Assembly (NCBI RefSeq): GCF_964340395.1 | Contig: NC_135556.1 | Location: 10,765,001 to 10,829,000 of the forward strand | Length of the DNA: 64,000 nt | Direction: 5' to 3' | Source of the DNA: Glandiceps talaboti | Taxonomy: Eukaryota > Hemichordata > Enteropneusta > Spengelidae | Part shown: positions 14,201 to 45,251 of the stretch, piece after piece | Layout of the letters: each line of letters opens with the position of its first letter | Position numbering within the stretch: the stretch's first letter is position 1 | Translations under genes and position numbers: made by a program | Notes under the pieces: generated by a model | The model's input: the letters and a program-made list of their open reading frames with translations, nothing else | Told to the model about the DNA's origin: nothing | Databases searched by the model: none

Positions 14201-15330
14201 TCAGGTTTTCCAAATGGTCTCTGTGATGTTTATTTCTTCCTATCAGATGTAAAGCCATAACAGATTGGATAGTTTTATATTGTCCTTTTAAGTTGATGTC
14301 AGTTTCCGCACCCACTATTTCTTGCGAGAATTCATGATTTTCGCGATTTTATTATTATTTTTCTTGAATACATAAACAAAGTTTAGGGTTGGCCTGAAAA
14401 ACTAGGTGAAATAAACAACACAGAGACCACTTGGAAAACAATGGGAAACCTGAACTAGACACTTTCACACATGACAAAAAATACAATAAGATTTTTTTTA
14501 AAAATCTACCCACCCCACCTATTCTAAAATTGAATGTAACTGGACCCACACAATGTTTTTTATTAGGCCTAACCAGCAAGTAGAAGTTTACATAGTATAC
14601 AAAACATATACATATATATATCCAAAGAGAGAAATGTATTGTTATGTCAATACATGGTGTATTTGTATCTCAAACGTACAATAATCCGAGCCTTGGAGAC
14701 AACGTAGGGTTAAAAAAAAAAAAAAATACATCAGGAGTCTTTTATTCCAAAATTGGGGGACATTACTTTTGTTGTCTAGTAGGGAAATTGTTCAAAGCAA
14801 AATGATCGCATCACAGGTGTGTGATTTAGGTAACAAAATGTATGTAATTTCTAGAGTGCGGTATTAAAGCCTGGTGGCAGCATGGCCAAGAGCTTGTTGG
14901 TGTAAGTTTGTGTATGAAGCCATGAGTGCAATCAGAACGTCATTTTTTTTGTAAACCAGGCATTATGACTACAACAGCTATCTCTCCCTCAACTGTCTTG
15001 AAGGAACCCCATTGAAACTCTTATATCTATGACATATGTATTATAGTCATAAAGCCTTGATTATTCAAGATGGGTATTACACTGCAGTGCAAATGCCAAT
15101 AGTGTGTGTGCAAGTAACACTGGTACATAATATAATAGTTATTATCCCCGTTTCATTTTCAGTTTCACAAGAATGAAGATCAGAGAGAGATGGCAATGCT
15201 TCGAAACATTCTGGGTTTGCATGCACCATTGAGGTTAAAAATGGAACAAAATGCAGCCAGACAGGTAATAGCTCACGGGTAGCAGCTCAATGACTAGTAC
15301 ACATGCGTGTCCTACATACTATGCAATTTT

Positions 15331-15361
<31 letters not shown>

Positions 15362-15879
15362 GTGTTACCCAAGGATGCATTGCGATGCAATGACTACGCA
15401 TGCACATTCTATATACTATGCGCATTCTCCATGCGGAGGGTGCTATCTACAATATCATCGTGAGGCAGCCAGTTACAAATGAACCTACCCTGTTTGAGCC
15501 TATGGGCTTTGCACAGTTATGATATTATTTTATAAATATGTACATTGAAAAAATACTTTATGCTCGAAATGTTTGTATATAACAAATGTGTATTTCTGTT
15601 CTGTTGTTTGTATAGATTCAGAGGCTACCATGTTTACCAAGTTCAAACATTGCACTTGATACACTAACAGGAAGAGATGACATTATAGAATTTGAAGATA
15701 TATTAAATGGTAAGTTCAAAGTTAACACAGAGAGATACACTTGAAAGAAATTGTCTTCCTAATACCCAATATCTTAACACAACACTTGCTTTTGGTTAAA
15801 AAATGAACTCAAGGGAAATTATTCAAAATCCTTTTTAGCACAACTGAACTGAGGTTCAGTAGTGCTATAGGAATCGCCC

Positions 15880-15946
<67 letters not shown>

Positions 15947-16698
15947 GTGTGTGTGTGTGTGTGTGTGGGTGTGTGTGTGTGTGTAAACAACTTAAAGACA
16001 CGTAAATCTAACATATATTACATCATGCGCAAGCCAAGTTATTATCTTTGAACCGAAAATATGGATTATATAGAGGTTTGGCCATCGCGACAACCCATGT
16101 CTGCATCACTGATCCTGTGGTGCATGAAATATGATTCAAATCATTCCAAATACTGTTATTACAATTATTGTCCTTGATTTTTCCTCAATTCCTTGTGACC
16201 AAATATCACTCGTAATGACAAGACCCCTTATGTCACTTGTATTTTCCTACTCATTTGACTCAGTGTCAAGGCCCCTTAGGTCACTTGTACTTTCCTCAGC
16301 TGAATGAAAACAAATGTTTGAATTGAATTGAATTGAAATTTATTTCACCAGATCTTATACAGATTATACAGATATTGAATAAATATATAGAAATGAAAGA
16401 GACAAAAAAATATGTCTATGGACAAAATAAAATACTGGTGAGGACCAAGGACAGTAGTACTTTCTGAACTAATTGAGGTCCAAGGCCCTGACGGACATGC
16501 TTAATATAATGTATTGCTGGTTACACTGTTATTCAAAATAAATACATAACAAATGTTCTTTATATACACATGCATCACACTCCCTCTGGGAATGTTATAT
16601 AATTGTTATTTGTGTATGTTTTCTCTGTAGCCCCTGGTGATTCTGAAGTGATGGGAAGTACTCATATTATGATGGAGAAAAGGTTAGGAGTTCTCTAG
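2196..16698 (+). CDS. POMP: POMP, proteasome maturation protein (6 exons)
   Basis: Chaperone of 20S proteasome assembly (UMP1/POMP family). It binds half-proteasome intermediates, helps incorporate beta subunits and is degraded by the finished particle. Coding exons are 2196-2198, 6635-6732, 13949-14009, 15163-15264, 15616-15709 and 16631-16698, all GT-AG and in phase. They give 141 residues, the same length as human POMP. Recognisable family blocks are KDELSSAHPLEYSEL (exon 3), MLRNILGLHAPLRLKME (exon 4), the QRLP and FEDILN segments (exon 5) and DSEVMG plus a C-terminal LGVL (exon 6). The divergent N-terminus (exon 2) is typical of the family. The start is inferred: ATG 2196 directly followed by a donor gives a one-codon first coding exon and the exact family length. 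Identity is very secure; exon 1 is less so. Confidence 0.95.
3104..3335 (+). repeat. Interspersed repeat copy A (inverted partner at 55532-55765)
   Basis: The stretch running from AGGGAACTTGCAATCCAGAC to CATGATGCAACATTCAACAT is matched, in reverse complement, by 55532-55765 with scattered differences. It includes the motif GAGCATGCTCAG and a CAAAGGACTATGGGAT block. It lies in POMP intron 1; no coding potential is seen. Confidence 0.85.
3768..4135. repeat. Diverged tandem duplication, 2 units of about 180 bp
   Basis: Two units each carry TTTGGAACCCATTACC / TTTGAACACATTACC, a TGATTTCATAGAATT-type segment, CCATGAAATCATGTAAT and TATCCATTGTTAGTAA. Located in POMP intron 1. Confidence 0.75.
5282..5700. 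repeat. Tandem repeat, 3 units of about 140 bp
   Basis: Units begin CATGACTTTG(A/C)A(T/C)TC and contain TTGTTTAGG, CCAGTGTTGTCAGCAAATCA, CATGTAACACTCATGCCACA and a GAGTGATAC end. The third unit is more diverged. Confidence 0.85.
6635..6732 (+). CDS. POMP: POMP exon 2
   Basis: Acceptor TTTTCACAG, donor GTAAGA, 98 nt, residues 2-33. It codes a divergent, Gly/Lys-rich N-terminal segment beginning SFGYPTL and ending QDRLVTG. It joins exon 3 in phase 2. An alternative acceptor AG two bases downstream would shift the frame entering this exon. Confidence 0.8.
6893..7200. repeat. Tandem duplication, 2 units of about 180 bp
   Basis: Both units share CCGATCC, GTGTTTGAAATGA(C/T)AGAAG, CAGCATGGGTTCTACA and ATCATGATCTGAAA followed by GAAGGAAGTC. 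They lie in POMP intron 2 just after exon 2. Confidence 0.8.
9890..10525. repeat. Diverged tandem repeat in POMP intron 2
   Basis: Three degenerate units share TTTACCTGAA-TCT(T/C)CC, TACAGGAAACT and a CTATGTCTTGGAATG-type end. Two copies of CAGAGTAA(A)GGAAACT followed by GGAATTCTT are also present. Confidence 0.7.
11936..12693 (-). mobile_element. 5'-truncated non-LTR retrotransposon (LINE) copy with target-site duplication
   Basis: On the minus strand an ORF (about 12169-12680) codes the C-terminal end of a LINE reverse transcriptase polyprotein: DFNFKIIHRILPSG, NLCRWRI, then CSSCNVPDTYEHMFLQC, the zf-RVT zinc knuckle. The 3' end on that strand is an A-rich tail (T-run at 11952-11980). The flanks 11936-11951 and 12678-12693 both read AATGTGATTGTGTATC, a perfect 16-bp target-site duplication. 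The copy has lost everything upstream of the RT C-terminus, as in target-primed insertion. It lies in POMP intron 2. Confidence 0.9.
13457..13528. repeat. (ATACA)n microsatellite
   Basis: About 14 ATACA units running into AATAAAACTTTATTGATCC, a junction seen at the 3' end of some retroelements; the element itself is not identifiable. Confidence 0.95.
13949..14009 (+). CDS. POMP: POMP exon 3
   Basis: Acceptor ATTTTCAG, donor GTAAGT, 61 nt. It codes PSKVKDELSSAHPLEYSELN, matching the conserved KNELLPSHPLE-type block of POMP. Confidence 0.95.
15163..15264 (+). CDS. POMP: POMP exon 4
   Basis: Acceptor CATTTTCAG, donor GTAATA, 34 codons. It carries the most conserved POMP block, with LRNILGLHAPLRLKME. 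Confidence 0.97.
15337..15363. repeat. Poly(G) tract after poly(T)
   Basis: Run of about 22 G following about 13 T in POMP intron 4; the length may be a sequencing or assembly uncertainty. Confidence 0.9.
15616..15709 (+). CDS. POMP: POMP exon 5
   Basis: Acceptor TTGTATAG, donor GTAAGT, 94 nt. It codes IQRLPCLPSSNIALDTL and the FEDILN motif. Confidence 0.96.
15837..15984. repeat. Stem-loop repeat head plus (TG)n(TCTG)n tract
   Basis: AGCACAACTGAAC...GTTCAGTAGTGCT forms a short stem-loop (15837-15866), then CTATAGGAATCGC, then TG/TCTG repeats and GTAAACAACTTAAAG. Same head as at 22414 and 34506. Confidence 0.85.
16190..16520. repeat. Dispersed repeat fragment (partner near 31975)
   Basis: GTCAAGGCCCCTTAGGTCAC then TTTCC and AGCTGAA recurs at about 31995-32030 as GTCAAGACCCCTTAGGTCAC. 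Here an imperfect direct copy is also present at 16219. It is followed by GAATTGAATTGAAATTTATT, a possible retroelement end. In POMP intron 5. Confidence 0.65.
16631..16698 (+). CDS. POMP: POMP exon 6 (terminal)
   Basis: Acceptor TTCTCTGTAG; it codes APGDSEVMGSTHIMMEKRLG and ends VL then TAG at 16696-16698. The family C-terminus (SEVMG...LG-L-stop) is conserved. Confidence 0.96.
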
Positions 16699-16751
16699 AT
16701 GTGGACAACATAGCCAGTCTATTAACTAACCATAGATCGGACTAAACAGAC

Positions 16752-16757
16752 AATAAA
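16752..16757 (+). promoter_or_regulatory. POMP polyadenylation signal
   Basis: AATAAA 54 bases after the POMP stop codon and the first such hexamer downstream, so it very likely sets the transcript end. Confidence 0.75.
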
Positions 16758-16798
16758 GCTGTTGTTGACTTGAACATCATTATCTACCGACCATCCCT

Positions 16799-16838
16799 TC
16801 AACCAACCAACCAACCAACCAACCAACCAACCAACCAA
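16799..16838. repeat. (AACC)n microsatellite
   Basis: About 10 units just downstream of the POMP polyadenylation signal. Confidence 0.95.
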
Positions 16839-17699
16839 GTCACTAGTGCTCGCTACAGATATGAAGACAATTTTACATGCATATAGAAAATTGGCAAATG
16901 AACAAATTCTGATGTCAAAATCCAGTACGTCCCATTGATGTACAAAAATTTCAACAAACTAATCACAGCCATCATTTTGAAATGATCTACCCTTCTTTGA
17001 ATTGAATTAGATACATAGATACACCAACTGAGCTGTGCAACTACAAACACTGATCCATGGAACATTTCTATTAGTTTGGTTTACCAAAGAAATGTTATTC
17101 ACGCTGTTTATTCAAGTCAAAGATGGTTATTTCAGTTTTCTAGATTAATGGCTAAGTTATTGTTGAAAAAACCCCACATGAAATCTGAAATTGACGGGTG
17201 AATTTTAACAGAAATGGTTGGAGTGACAAGTAGGGGTTTGCCTGCAATATTGTTTTCCTCAAGCTCAGTACTGCAAAGAATAGCTTAAACTTAGTAATCA
17301 TGAAGAGAGAAAAAAATTGTTTGCATATCTGCCAAAAATGGAGATATTAATGCCAGAGAACTTGTTCACTTCTCTCAATAGATGTATCTAAAAATGATAC
17401 GTGATGTTTAGGAGAGGTTGGTTTTAGACAAATGAAGTTTTGTTTTGAATCACTCTTCAGCATGTCAACAAAGCAACATTGTTTTCAAATTCCATCCACA
17501 AGTTCGTCTGTGGTTAATATTCTTTTCGAAATATGCGTTCGGACATATTAAAATATTTCCCAGTTTTTGTGACCTTGTTTATGTCACTATTTGTATTAGT
17601 AATGATATCCAAATAAACGTTCTTTATGAAGATGTAGTATGGACGTATTTTTTTTTATTGTATGTGTCTGTATGATGCTCTTTCTTTCTGTTTCTCTCA

Positions 17700-17950
17700 T
17701 GGGGATGGTTTGGTCGATTTGTAGGGGTCACCTTGATTTTTGCTTTGGAAAAAGATGATTGTCAGTGGACTGGTCAGTTTTTGGGGGGTGGGAGTGGATT
17801 GATTGGGGGTCACCATGTTCTTTGCTTTGGAAGAAAGGGAGGGGGTGTCATTGGCTGGGTACATTTCTCTTACTCTTAGTGGGAGGGAGTAGGATAATGG
17901 TTTGGTGAATTGGTAGAGGGCATCCTGTTTTTGGCTTTGGAAGAAGGGTT
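17700..17950. repeat. Degenerate tandem repeat, about 3 units
   Basis: GGTCACC or GGCATCC followed by TTTGCTTTGGAA(G)AA recurs three times at roughly 80-120 bp. This creates the minus-strand open frame at 17697-18053, which has no recognisable domain. Confidence 0.6.
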
Positions 17951-18172
17951 TGATATGGCGCCTGTGAGGGCGCCCCATCACGGTGTACCTTACACACTCG
18001 GGCAAAATGTTCAACTGTCTACTTAAAACATCCCCTCTTGCAAAGCTTACCACGTGTTTTAAGGAATTCCCTGCGGGTCAGTATGTCTCTGACGCTACAT
18101 GTACATGTCATAGCAACCCAGCCTGACATGTTAGTAACGAGAACCATACATAGCATTTCTTACAGTACATAC

Positions 18173-18291
18173 ATTTTCAATAAATTCAAAGATGTCTGAA
18201 ACAGCCCTCCTTATAACACCTGGACTCCGTTCTGTGCCTAGCATGGTGAATGTCTTACCACTGGATGTTTGACCATATGCAAATATAGTAC
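18173..18291 (-). pseudogene. Orphan kinesin motor-domain exon (CENP-E-like)
   Basis: On the minus strand, acceptor TTGCTTTTAG and donor GTATGT bound a 119-nt exon coding [20 protein letters not shown], continuing [30 protein letters not shown] is the kinesin ATP-binding P-loop, and the flanks ([16 protein letters not shown]) are closest to the CENP-E/kinesin-7 type. The exon is open and its splice sites are intact. I find no neighbouring motor exons (neck, switch I/II or the preceding beta sheet) within several kb on that strand. It may be a gene fragment, or one exon of a gene with very large introns. Confidence 0.6.
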
Positions 18292-18909
18292 CTAAAAGCA
18301 AATCATATTCGAACAAATTATTTGTAGCAGTGCAAGCTAAGGGAACACATCACATAAACATGATACTTAGGTTTCATCTCTTCATTTAGTTTGTAACCTA
18401 ATGGCAGAAAGTAAAGGAATACTGTACAAAAAATGGCTTGCATATGTTCACTAGAATCATACCTCACTGGGTGGCTATTTCAAGCAGTTTTGATTCATGT
18501 TCAAGACAGAAAAGTGTGGCTTAAATCTTCATGTGAAATTGAAGGCTTTCATTCATGAGAGTTTTAGAGTATTCTGAGCACTGAGTTGTCGCCGCAAAAG
18601 CAACTTAACAACTACTTAGTTTTACAACTTAAACGTCAAAGATAATATAAAATAGTTTTTTCCTACAATTTTTTTAAAGAGTTCGGTAATTTCAGTATTT
18701 AAAAAAAAACAAAAAAAACAACACTTTTATTGTGATACCAAAGTTACGATTGTATCTATTATGATGGGAGCTGCTTTCATCTTTTGTCTATGGCAAAATA
18801 ATTTATGATTAAAAAAATAATTTATTTTGAAATATCATGGCTAAGCTTTCTAGACTGTATGTCTAATTTCTCAGATAGTGAGTAATTTACATACAGGAGT
18901 ATTTTCTTC

Positions 18910-19269
18910 TCATGATGTTCGAGGTAGAGGGGTTGGGATTGGAGTGTGTGTACGTGTGTGTGGTGGGGTGTGAGTGAGGTGACAACGGTCTTGATTGAAG
19001 ATCTCCTGAGTCAAGGCATAGACAGTCGAAGTACTACTATGAGTTATAGCTCTGGAAATATATGCCCCATGAACACCGACATATCTCAGGTGGTAGTCCT
19101 GCTTGCAGATGGTACATGGGTCTAGATTACTGACATGACCCTCAGCAGAAGGGAGAAGGGGTGAACAGTTGTCAGAATCGAGTCCCGAATGACTCCGTAT
19201 GGAAGCAGGACTACTCTGTTGGTTAAACGGACATGTGTCGTAGACGTGGAGTTCTCGGAGCGTTCTCAA
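18910..19269 (-). other. Unassigned minus-strand ORF, 119 codons
   Basis: Open frame with a non-repetitive N-terminal half (cysteine pair in DPCTICKQDYHLRYVGVHGA) and a low-complexity His/Thr/Pro C-terminus encoded by a GTGTGTG tract. No family recognised and no clear splice context. It could be part of the same locus as the nearby kinesin exon, an old transposon fragment or chance. Confidence 0.2.
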
Positions 19270-19317
19270 ATATCATCATGAAATTATTTCCAGTTAGTAA
19301 TGGCTAATGGTATTCGG

Positions 19318-19356
19318 CGAACGAAACGAAACGAAACGAAACGAAACGAAACGAAA
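19318..19356. repeat. (CGAAA)n microsatellite
   Basis: Eight near-perfect pentamer units. Confidence 0.95.
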
Positions 19357-19706
19357 TAATTACTAGTATAGTAGTTGCTAGTCGCAGCCTCCCGTCTATG
19401 GTCTCAGACCACTATTCCTGTCGTGGGGTGAGGTTAAGGCGATGGTTTTCGTACAATGGTATTGTTGTTTTTGACCGTGAAGCCTGAGTAGGATTGTTCC
19501 CATCCTGTAATTTACTCTCTCCAATAAAAAGTGTATTTACTTAACTTGTAGAGCAACTAATATTAAACGGAAATATGTCGGATTCGGAGTGGTGGTTAAA
19601 CGGAAATGTGTCGGATTCGGAGCGTCCAGAGCTTTATGACTGGTATATATATTAGTAGTCACATGGATGTATTAGTCTCCTAATACATCCATGGTAGTCA
19701 CAGCCC

Positions 19707-20420
19707 ACAGGCACTTGTTTCCCCGAGATTTGTATTTTGTGTTTTTATTAGAATACTATCATATGTCGATAATATCGATAATGTTGTCTTATTTAGCCAC
19801 CTATATATAAAATGGAAGCATTTGAAGAGTTCTGTGTGATTTATTTGTTGGGCGGGGTATCATGGCCGGGGTATCCTGGGTGGGGTGCCCCTAAAACGAA
19901 TGACAACCCGAATGACGGAAAACGAATGACAGCCTTTTCTACATTCAGTTAGTTGAATGACACCCTCTGCATTGTAAAAACCAGTGGAATGACAGCCGCC
20001 ATTCCACTGTTTACCTACTAGAAATGCTGTCATTCCAGTTCCAAAGCATTGAAAATGCTGTCATTCCACTTATTTTATAGAGTGGCGGCTGTCATTCCAC
20101 TAGTTTTACAATGCAGAGGGTGTCATTCAACTAACTGAATGTAGAAAAGGGTGTCATTCCGCTGTTTACATACTGGAAACGCTGTCATTCGTTTTCCGTC
20201 ATTCGGGTTGTCATTCGTTTTAGGGTCACCCTCCTGGGTGGTGGCACTAGCCGTTTCAGTGAGGAATGGCTAGTGGTGGCAGTTGTCTCTCCAGTGAGGG
20301 CCAGCTGCTGACACCGGGTGGTACTAATACTAGACTCGGTCATATATGAAATAGGTAAAATTATAATTGTTTCTGTGATCGCGCAAGTTCACTCACCACG
20401 GCGAAAGAAGAAAACAATTG
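19707..20420. mobile_element. Copy of a TIR element, interrupted by a nested insertion (family member at 45252)
   Basis: CACAGGCACTTGTTTCC, ATGTCGATAATATCGATAAT, CTTATTTAGCCACCTATA, then (after an insert) AGGTAAAATTATAATTG and CGCAAGTTCACTCACCACG are collinear with the left arm of the element at 45252-45592. About 530 bp, including the palindrome at 19884-20231, separate the two halves. Confidence 0.75.
19884..20231. mobile_element. Foldback element with oriented GAATGAC heptamers and 10-bp target duplication
   Basis: Left arm from GGTGCCCCTAAAACG, right arm ending CGTTTTAGGGTCACCC: a long imperfect palindrome of about 347 bp. TCCTGGGTGG occurs immediately before (19874-19883) and after (20232-20241), a likely 10-bp target duplication, in the size range of Mutator-like elements. 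GAATGAC occurs five times in the left arm (19898, 19910, 19924, 19955, 19987). GTCATTC occurs eight times in the right (20029, 20060, 20091, 20122, 20153, 20184, 20198, 20210). No coding potential. Confidence 0.85.
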
Positions 20421-21215
20421 CCTGTGTCGCAGCTTCCGTTTGACCGGTGGAGAGGACTTTCCTGTAATAACTCTCTCGAATAAAAAGTATTGTATTTCCT
20501 TTACTTGTATTAAGCAACAAGTATTGTTATACAGTTGTTTCTTCTACGAAAAAGTACGATCTGAAATGCAATGATGAATATTCATTAGTTTCGCCGAAAT
20601 CCGGAGATCGAACGCGATCTCAGTGGCCGAACTAACCACATACACACACAAAACGTGTCACACAGGAAGTTCCATATAATATGTTCGACGAGCTCCGCCG
20701 CCAACTTGCTGTTCCATTTACTGGCATACATATCTATGTTTACCATTATCGTTATGCTACATTTAGTAAAAGTGATTTTTATTATTTTTAATTTTTATCA
20801 TGGTCAATTATAAACGGCGTAAAAAACCTTGGCCTATATACAGTTGCATTGCTAGAGAAACATCACCGTAAAACTGCTCATAAAATGAAATAGCCCGGAA
20901 AGTTTAGTAACCCAGAGATTATTTTCGTGGGAGTGACAGTAGCGACAGGAACGGACAATATCACTTTATGATTTATATATTTCCCAGGGTATTTCCCAGA
21001 GTATTTCCGAAGTTTGTGTACACGTGTACTCAGTATGTAGTGAGAAATTGTGCAAGGAACCCACTTATTCCACTAGCGACCGGGATTGGGAGGAAATCAC
21101 TACACGTTACTTGATCAGATGAAACTTAACTTTACTTAAATATTATTTGTGAATATTATCGACGGTATTACTGTATCCCCCATTCTTTGGGACTGTTGCC
21201 TGTAGTTCTCGCAAG

Positions 21216-42265
<21,050 letters not shown>

Positions 42266-42401
42266 ATTGTTTAAAATGTAGAAACAAAAAAGTCGAAAAC
42301 ATTTCAAGCCCTGCCATTTATTTGATCTGACTTTGCAACGATACAAGTTATTGCAATTTGGTGACCTGCCAAAATTTAGGTCAAGTTCAAGTTGCCAAAT
42401 C

Positions 42402-42407
42402 AATAAA
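42402..42407 (+). promoter_or_regulatory. VEGFR-like polyadenylation signal
   Basis: AATAAA 136 bases after the stop. A second AATAAA near 44570 could serve a longer 3' UTR. Confidence 0.6.
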
Positions 42408-43266
42408 GACATTTAGATTAATATGAAATTATGGAGACTATAACTGTAGCATTGCTATATAATAAGACAGTTTTCAAATGTGTTTCTTGATACCAAATTT
42501 TGTCATTTTTTTGTATATTGGCATTGACGTGTTTTGTACACTGCATGAACCGTGTTCAAAATGAAAGACAAAGTGCTTTATTTTTTTGTAAATGCCAGTT
42601 ACTGTATTTGAACATTTTTTTAAATATAGTTGTTGTTGAACGAAATATGCATATTTATGTAAATAGGTTGTTTAAGCCCTAAAAAGATGCAATTTTTTTG
42701 GTACGAAACACTATGGTCAAGATCATAGGGATTCATTTTAGCTAATGTTTTTGACTTCATCATAGTGCCTTTGTGTTACAGTTTTTAGCTAAATCAACTC
42801 CTGGTTCTGTTCCTTCCATTTGGGCAAAACAATTTGATATGCTGCTTGTATTTTATTTCTGTATACAATATTCACATATTTCAGTTAAATTTTGTACTTT
42901 TTTGAAGTCCAAGAAATACACACACTGTGTAGTTTTAGTTTCAAGTGTTCTGCAATATAGACGTTTTGGTGTATATTTGCCGAATGATCTTTGACTCGAC
43001 CAGCTATTATCTATACTAGAAATACAAAAATCAATATTCATATGTATAAACCTTTCTTTTTTCAGTGAACAAGGTGTTTCACATCATTGTAAATACCCCC
43101 CCCCCCCCATCCCCATCTCTCATATCATTTTGTTATGCAAATTCCAGGATTCTACCATTACTTGATAGAGGGGAGTGCACCATATAGGCCAGAACAACAG
43201 AACAGACACCACTGTGCCAACATTTTGAATACTGATTCAGATTTTTATCATGATTGTGCCATTTTT

Positions 43267-43298
43267 AGCTCCACTGTCAGCAACAGCTGAGTGGAGCT
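43267..43298. repeat. Stem-loop repeat head AGCTCCACT/AGTGGAGCT
   Basis: Arms of 9 bp flank a 14-bp loop, followed by TTAAGGGTTAGG and GTCCGTCGTCTGTCTGTC. This resembles the heads of interspersed elements found in other marine invertebrates and has the same layout as the AGCACAACTGAAC elements. Confidence 0.6.
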
Positions 43299-45251
43299 TA
43301 AGGGTTAGGTTGATTCTCAGTTGTCCGTCGTCTGTCTGTCAACTTTTTAAAATTTTCTTCTTCTTCTCCAAAACTGATAGTTAGAAGACTTTGATATTTG
43401 GTCTGCATGTTCCTTAGAGGGTAGCTTACTCAGATTTGTTAATTTCAAGTCACTATGTTCTTTTCTATTTTTTTGTGATTTTGAAAATATGAGTATTGTG
43501 ACCGACACCATATTGGAAATCAGCCCACTAGACTGAAGTAAACAGCCACTTTTCAAAAAGACACCATTGACGGCAGACAACAAGCAGTGTAATATACTAT
43601 AGAATTCTATGCATCATGCGCCCTCAATGACAAGTATCAGGGTTGCAGCCTTCAGCTTAATCCAAATTCAGCACCCCTTCTACAGAATGGTGCATTCCAG
43701 AAAACAAGATGACACAGATAAAGTGTAAGCCTGGAAAAGCAGCAATCAGGTGGCATGGATCCATAAAATTTTGGTGAATGTATATTTGCAGCGGCCCAAT
43801 GCACAGAAATATAAACTTTTTTGAGTGCCACTCGGCCACTGGTTTGCTCCCGGGCACTTCTTGTGTCTCACGGGCAGTAAATTAGTAGGACCTCAATGCA
43901 CACCATGTTTTATTTTCAGCAGTAAAAATAGTAAAAGATAAATTACGAAAAAGACAACTTTCGACAAAACTCTATACGGTGTACACAAAACCCTACACTA
44001 TGCATACTTGAACGACAGTGTGAATTTTCAACTTGACAGAGACATAATTGCAAAAGTTTTTGATGCAAATGTTATGTCGCTGAAGAGAACTGTAAACTCA
44101 GTATGCACCGAGAGATTTTGTTTATTCTTGAACGATGCCTGTGAACCATGTACTCATCTCAGAACTTAGTCCTGCTTGCAATGGAGTAAGTCTTCTCATG
44201 TTGCTCCAAGCAGAGAGTGTGGGACAACCAGTGTGAGAATAATAGATATCCCGGTGTATATATATATATTGCAACAGAAGAACTACCTGAAGTTTACAAA
44301 TTTAGCTTGTCTAGTACTACTAGTATCATAAGTAGTAGTATATAGGTCATTGAAGTGCTCAGAAGTTTTAAATAGAATGTTGTCCACATTTACTCTATAT
44401 ATATTTTATATCATGAAATCTACCTGTTACTTGAATGGAACACAACACTTACTTTAATAACCATTTACAGTTTGATAAAAATATGTATTTAAAGACTCAA
44501 GAAACGATCATATTTTTCTAATATTTTAATATTTATTACTGTATGTAATACAGATGTGAGTCTTTCAAATAAAGCTTGGACCACTAATAAAGACAGTGTT
44601 GATCTCAATTACGATGTCTGGAATTAGTTTTTATGAATGTGAACTAATAAAGGAACTATGTTTTTGCGGAGTTACACAAAATATACACACAAAGTAAAGA
44701 CGTTCTTGGTGTTGTTATTTCAATCAGTAATAACCTGGTTTGAACTTGTTTTCCTACCTGAAAAAAAGAGACATGAGAAAAAGAATCCCACACACCAATG
44801 GGCAGCGATGGAATATCTCACCATGGAAGTATAACCCCACTTCCATGATCTCACCATGGAGGTATACCTCCGTGATCTCACATTCGTGGGGGGGGGGGAT
44901 TTTTTGTCTCTTACGAGCCGCAAAACTTCCATCTCAGCCCATTGGGGGTGGGTGTGGCATATTCTATTAGTATTAGTCTCTTCCTTTTCCCATTGTCTCC
45001 GGTGTTTAGCGAAACGCGTGCACCGTCTGCAAGCAGTGAACGGTACATTCACGTAATGCGTTCGATCTAGTATTGAAGCTCAAAAGGAAAAAGTTTCAGT
45101 TTTATAGAGAATGAAATGGTGACGAGATGGTATGAATTTATCTGGGTGAAGTTTTCAACATAGACTGTCCACCGATGCATATTAAATTTGTCTATTCGCC
45201 CGTGGCCGGCGTATGAGGGGAGACGACGAGTAGGAACCCCGCAGTGTATAT

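Larger units (their letters stand above)
19450..20530. repeat. Locally duplicated segments around a nested foldback element
   Basis: TAA(C/T)TCTCTC(C/G)AATAAAAAGT occurs in both the 19500 and 20465 regions with matching context (ACTTGTA-GAGCAACTA / ACTTGTATTAAGCAACAA). Within it, AAACGGAAAT(A/G)TGTCGGATT is tandemly repeated (19564-19620), and GGATGTATTAG/CTAATACATCC forms a hairpin (about 19665-19690). Confidence 0.65.
16758..21215. other. POMP to VEGFR-like intergenic region
   Basis: Contains the orphan kinesin exon, a 119-codon unassigned ORF, a CGAAA microsatellite and a dense cluster of foldback elements between 19390 and 20530. No other coding exon is seen. The receptor promoter must lie in or upstream of the last kilobase; no TATA box is evident. 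Confidence 0.6.

Noticed and set aside
17697-18053. Minus-strand ORF as downstream part of the kinesin
   Set aside because: The frame is generated by a degenerate GGTCACC...TTTGCTTTGGAA repeat and shows no motor or coiled-coil features.
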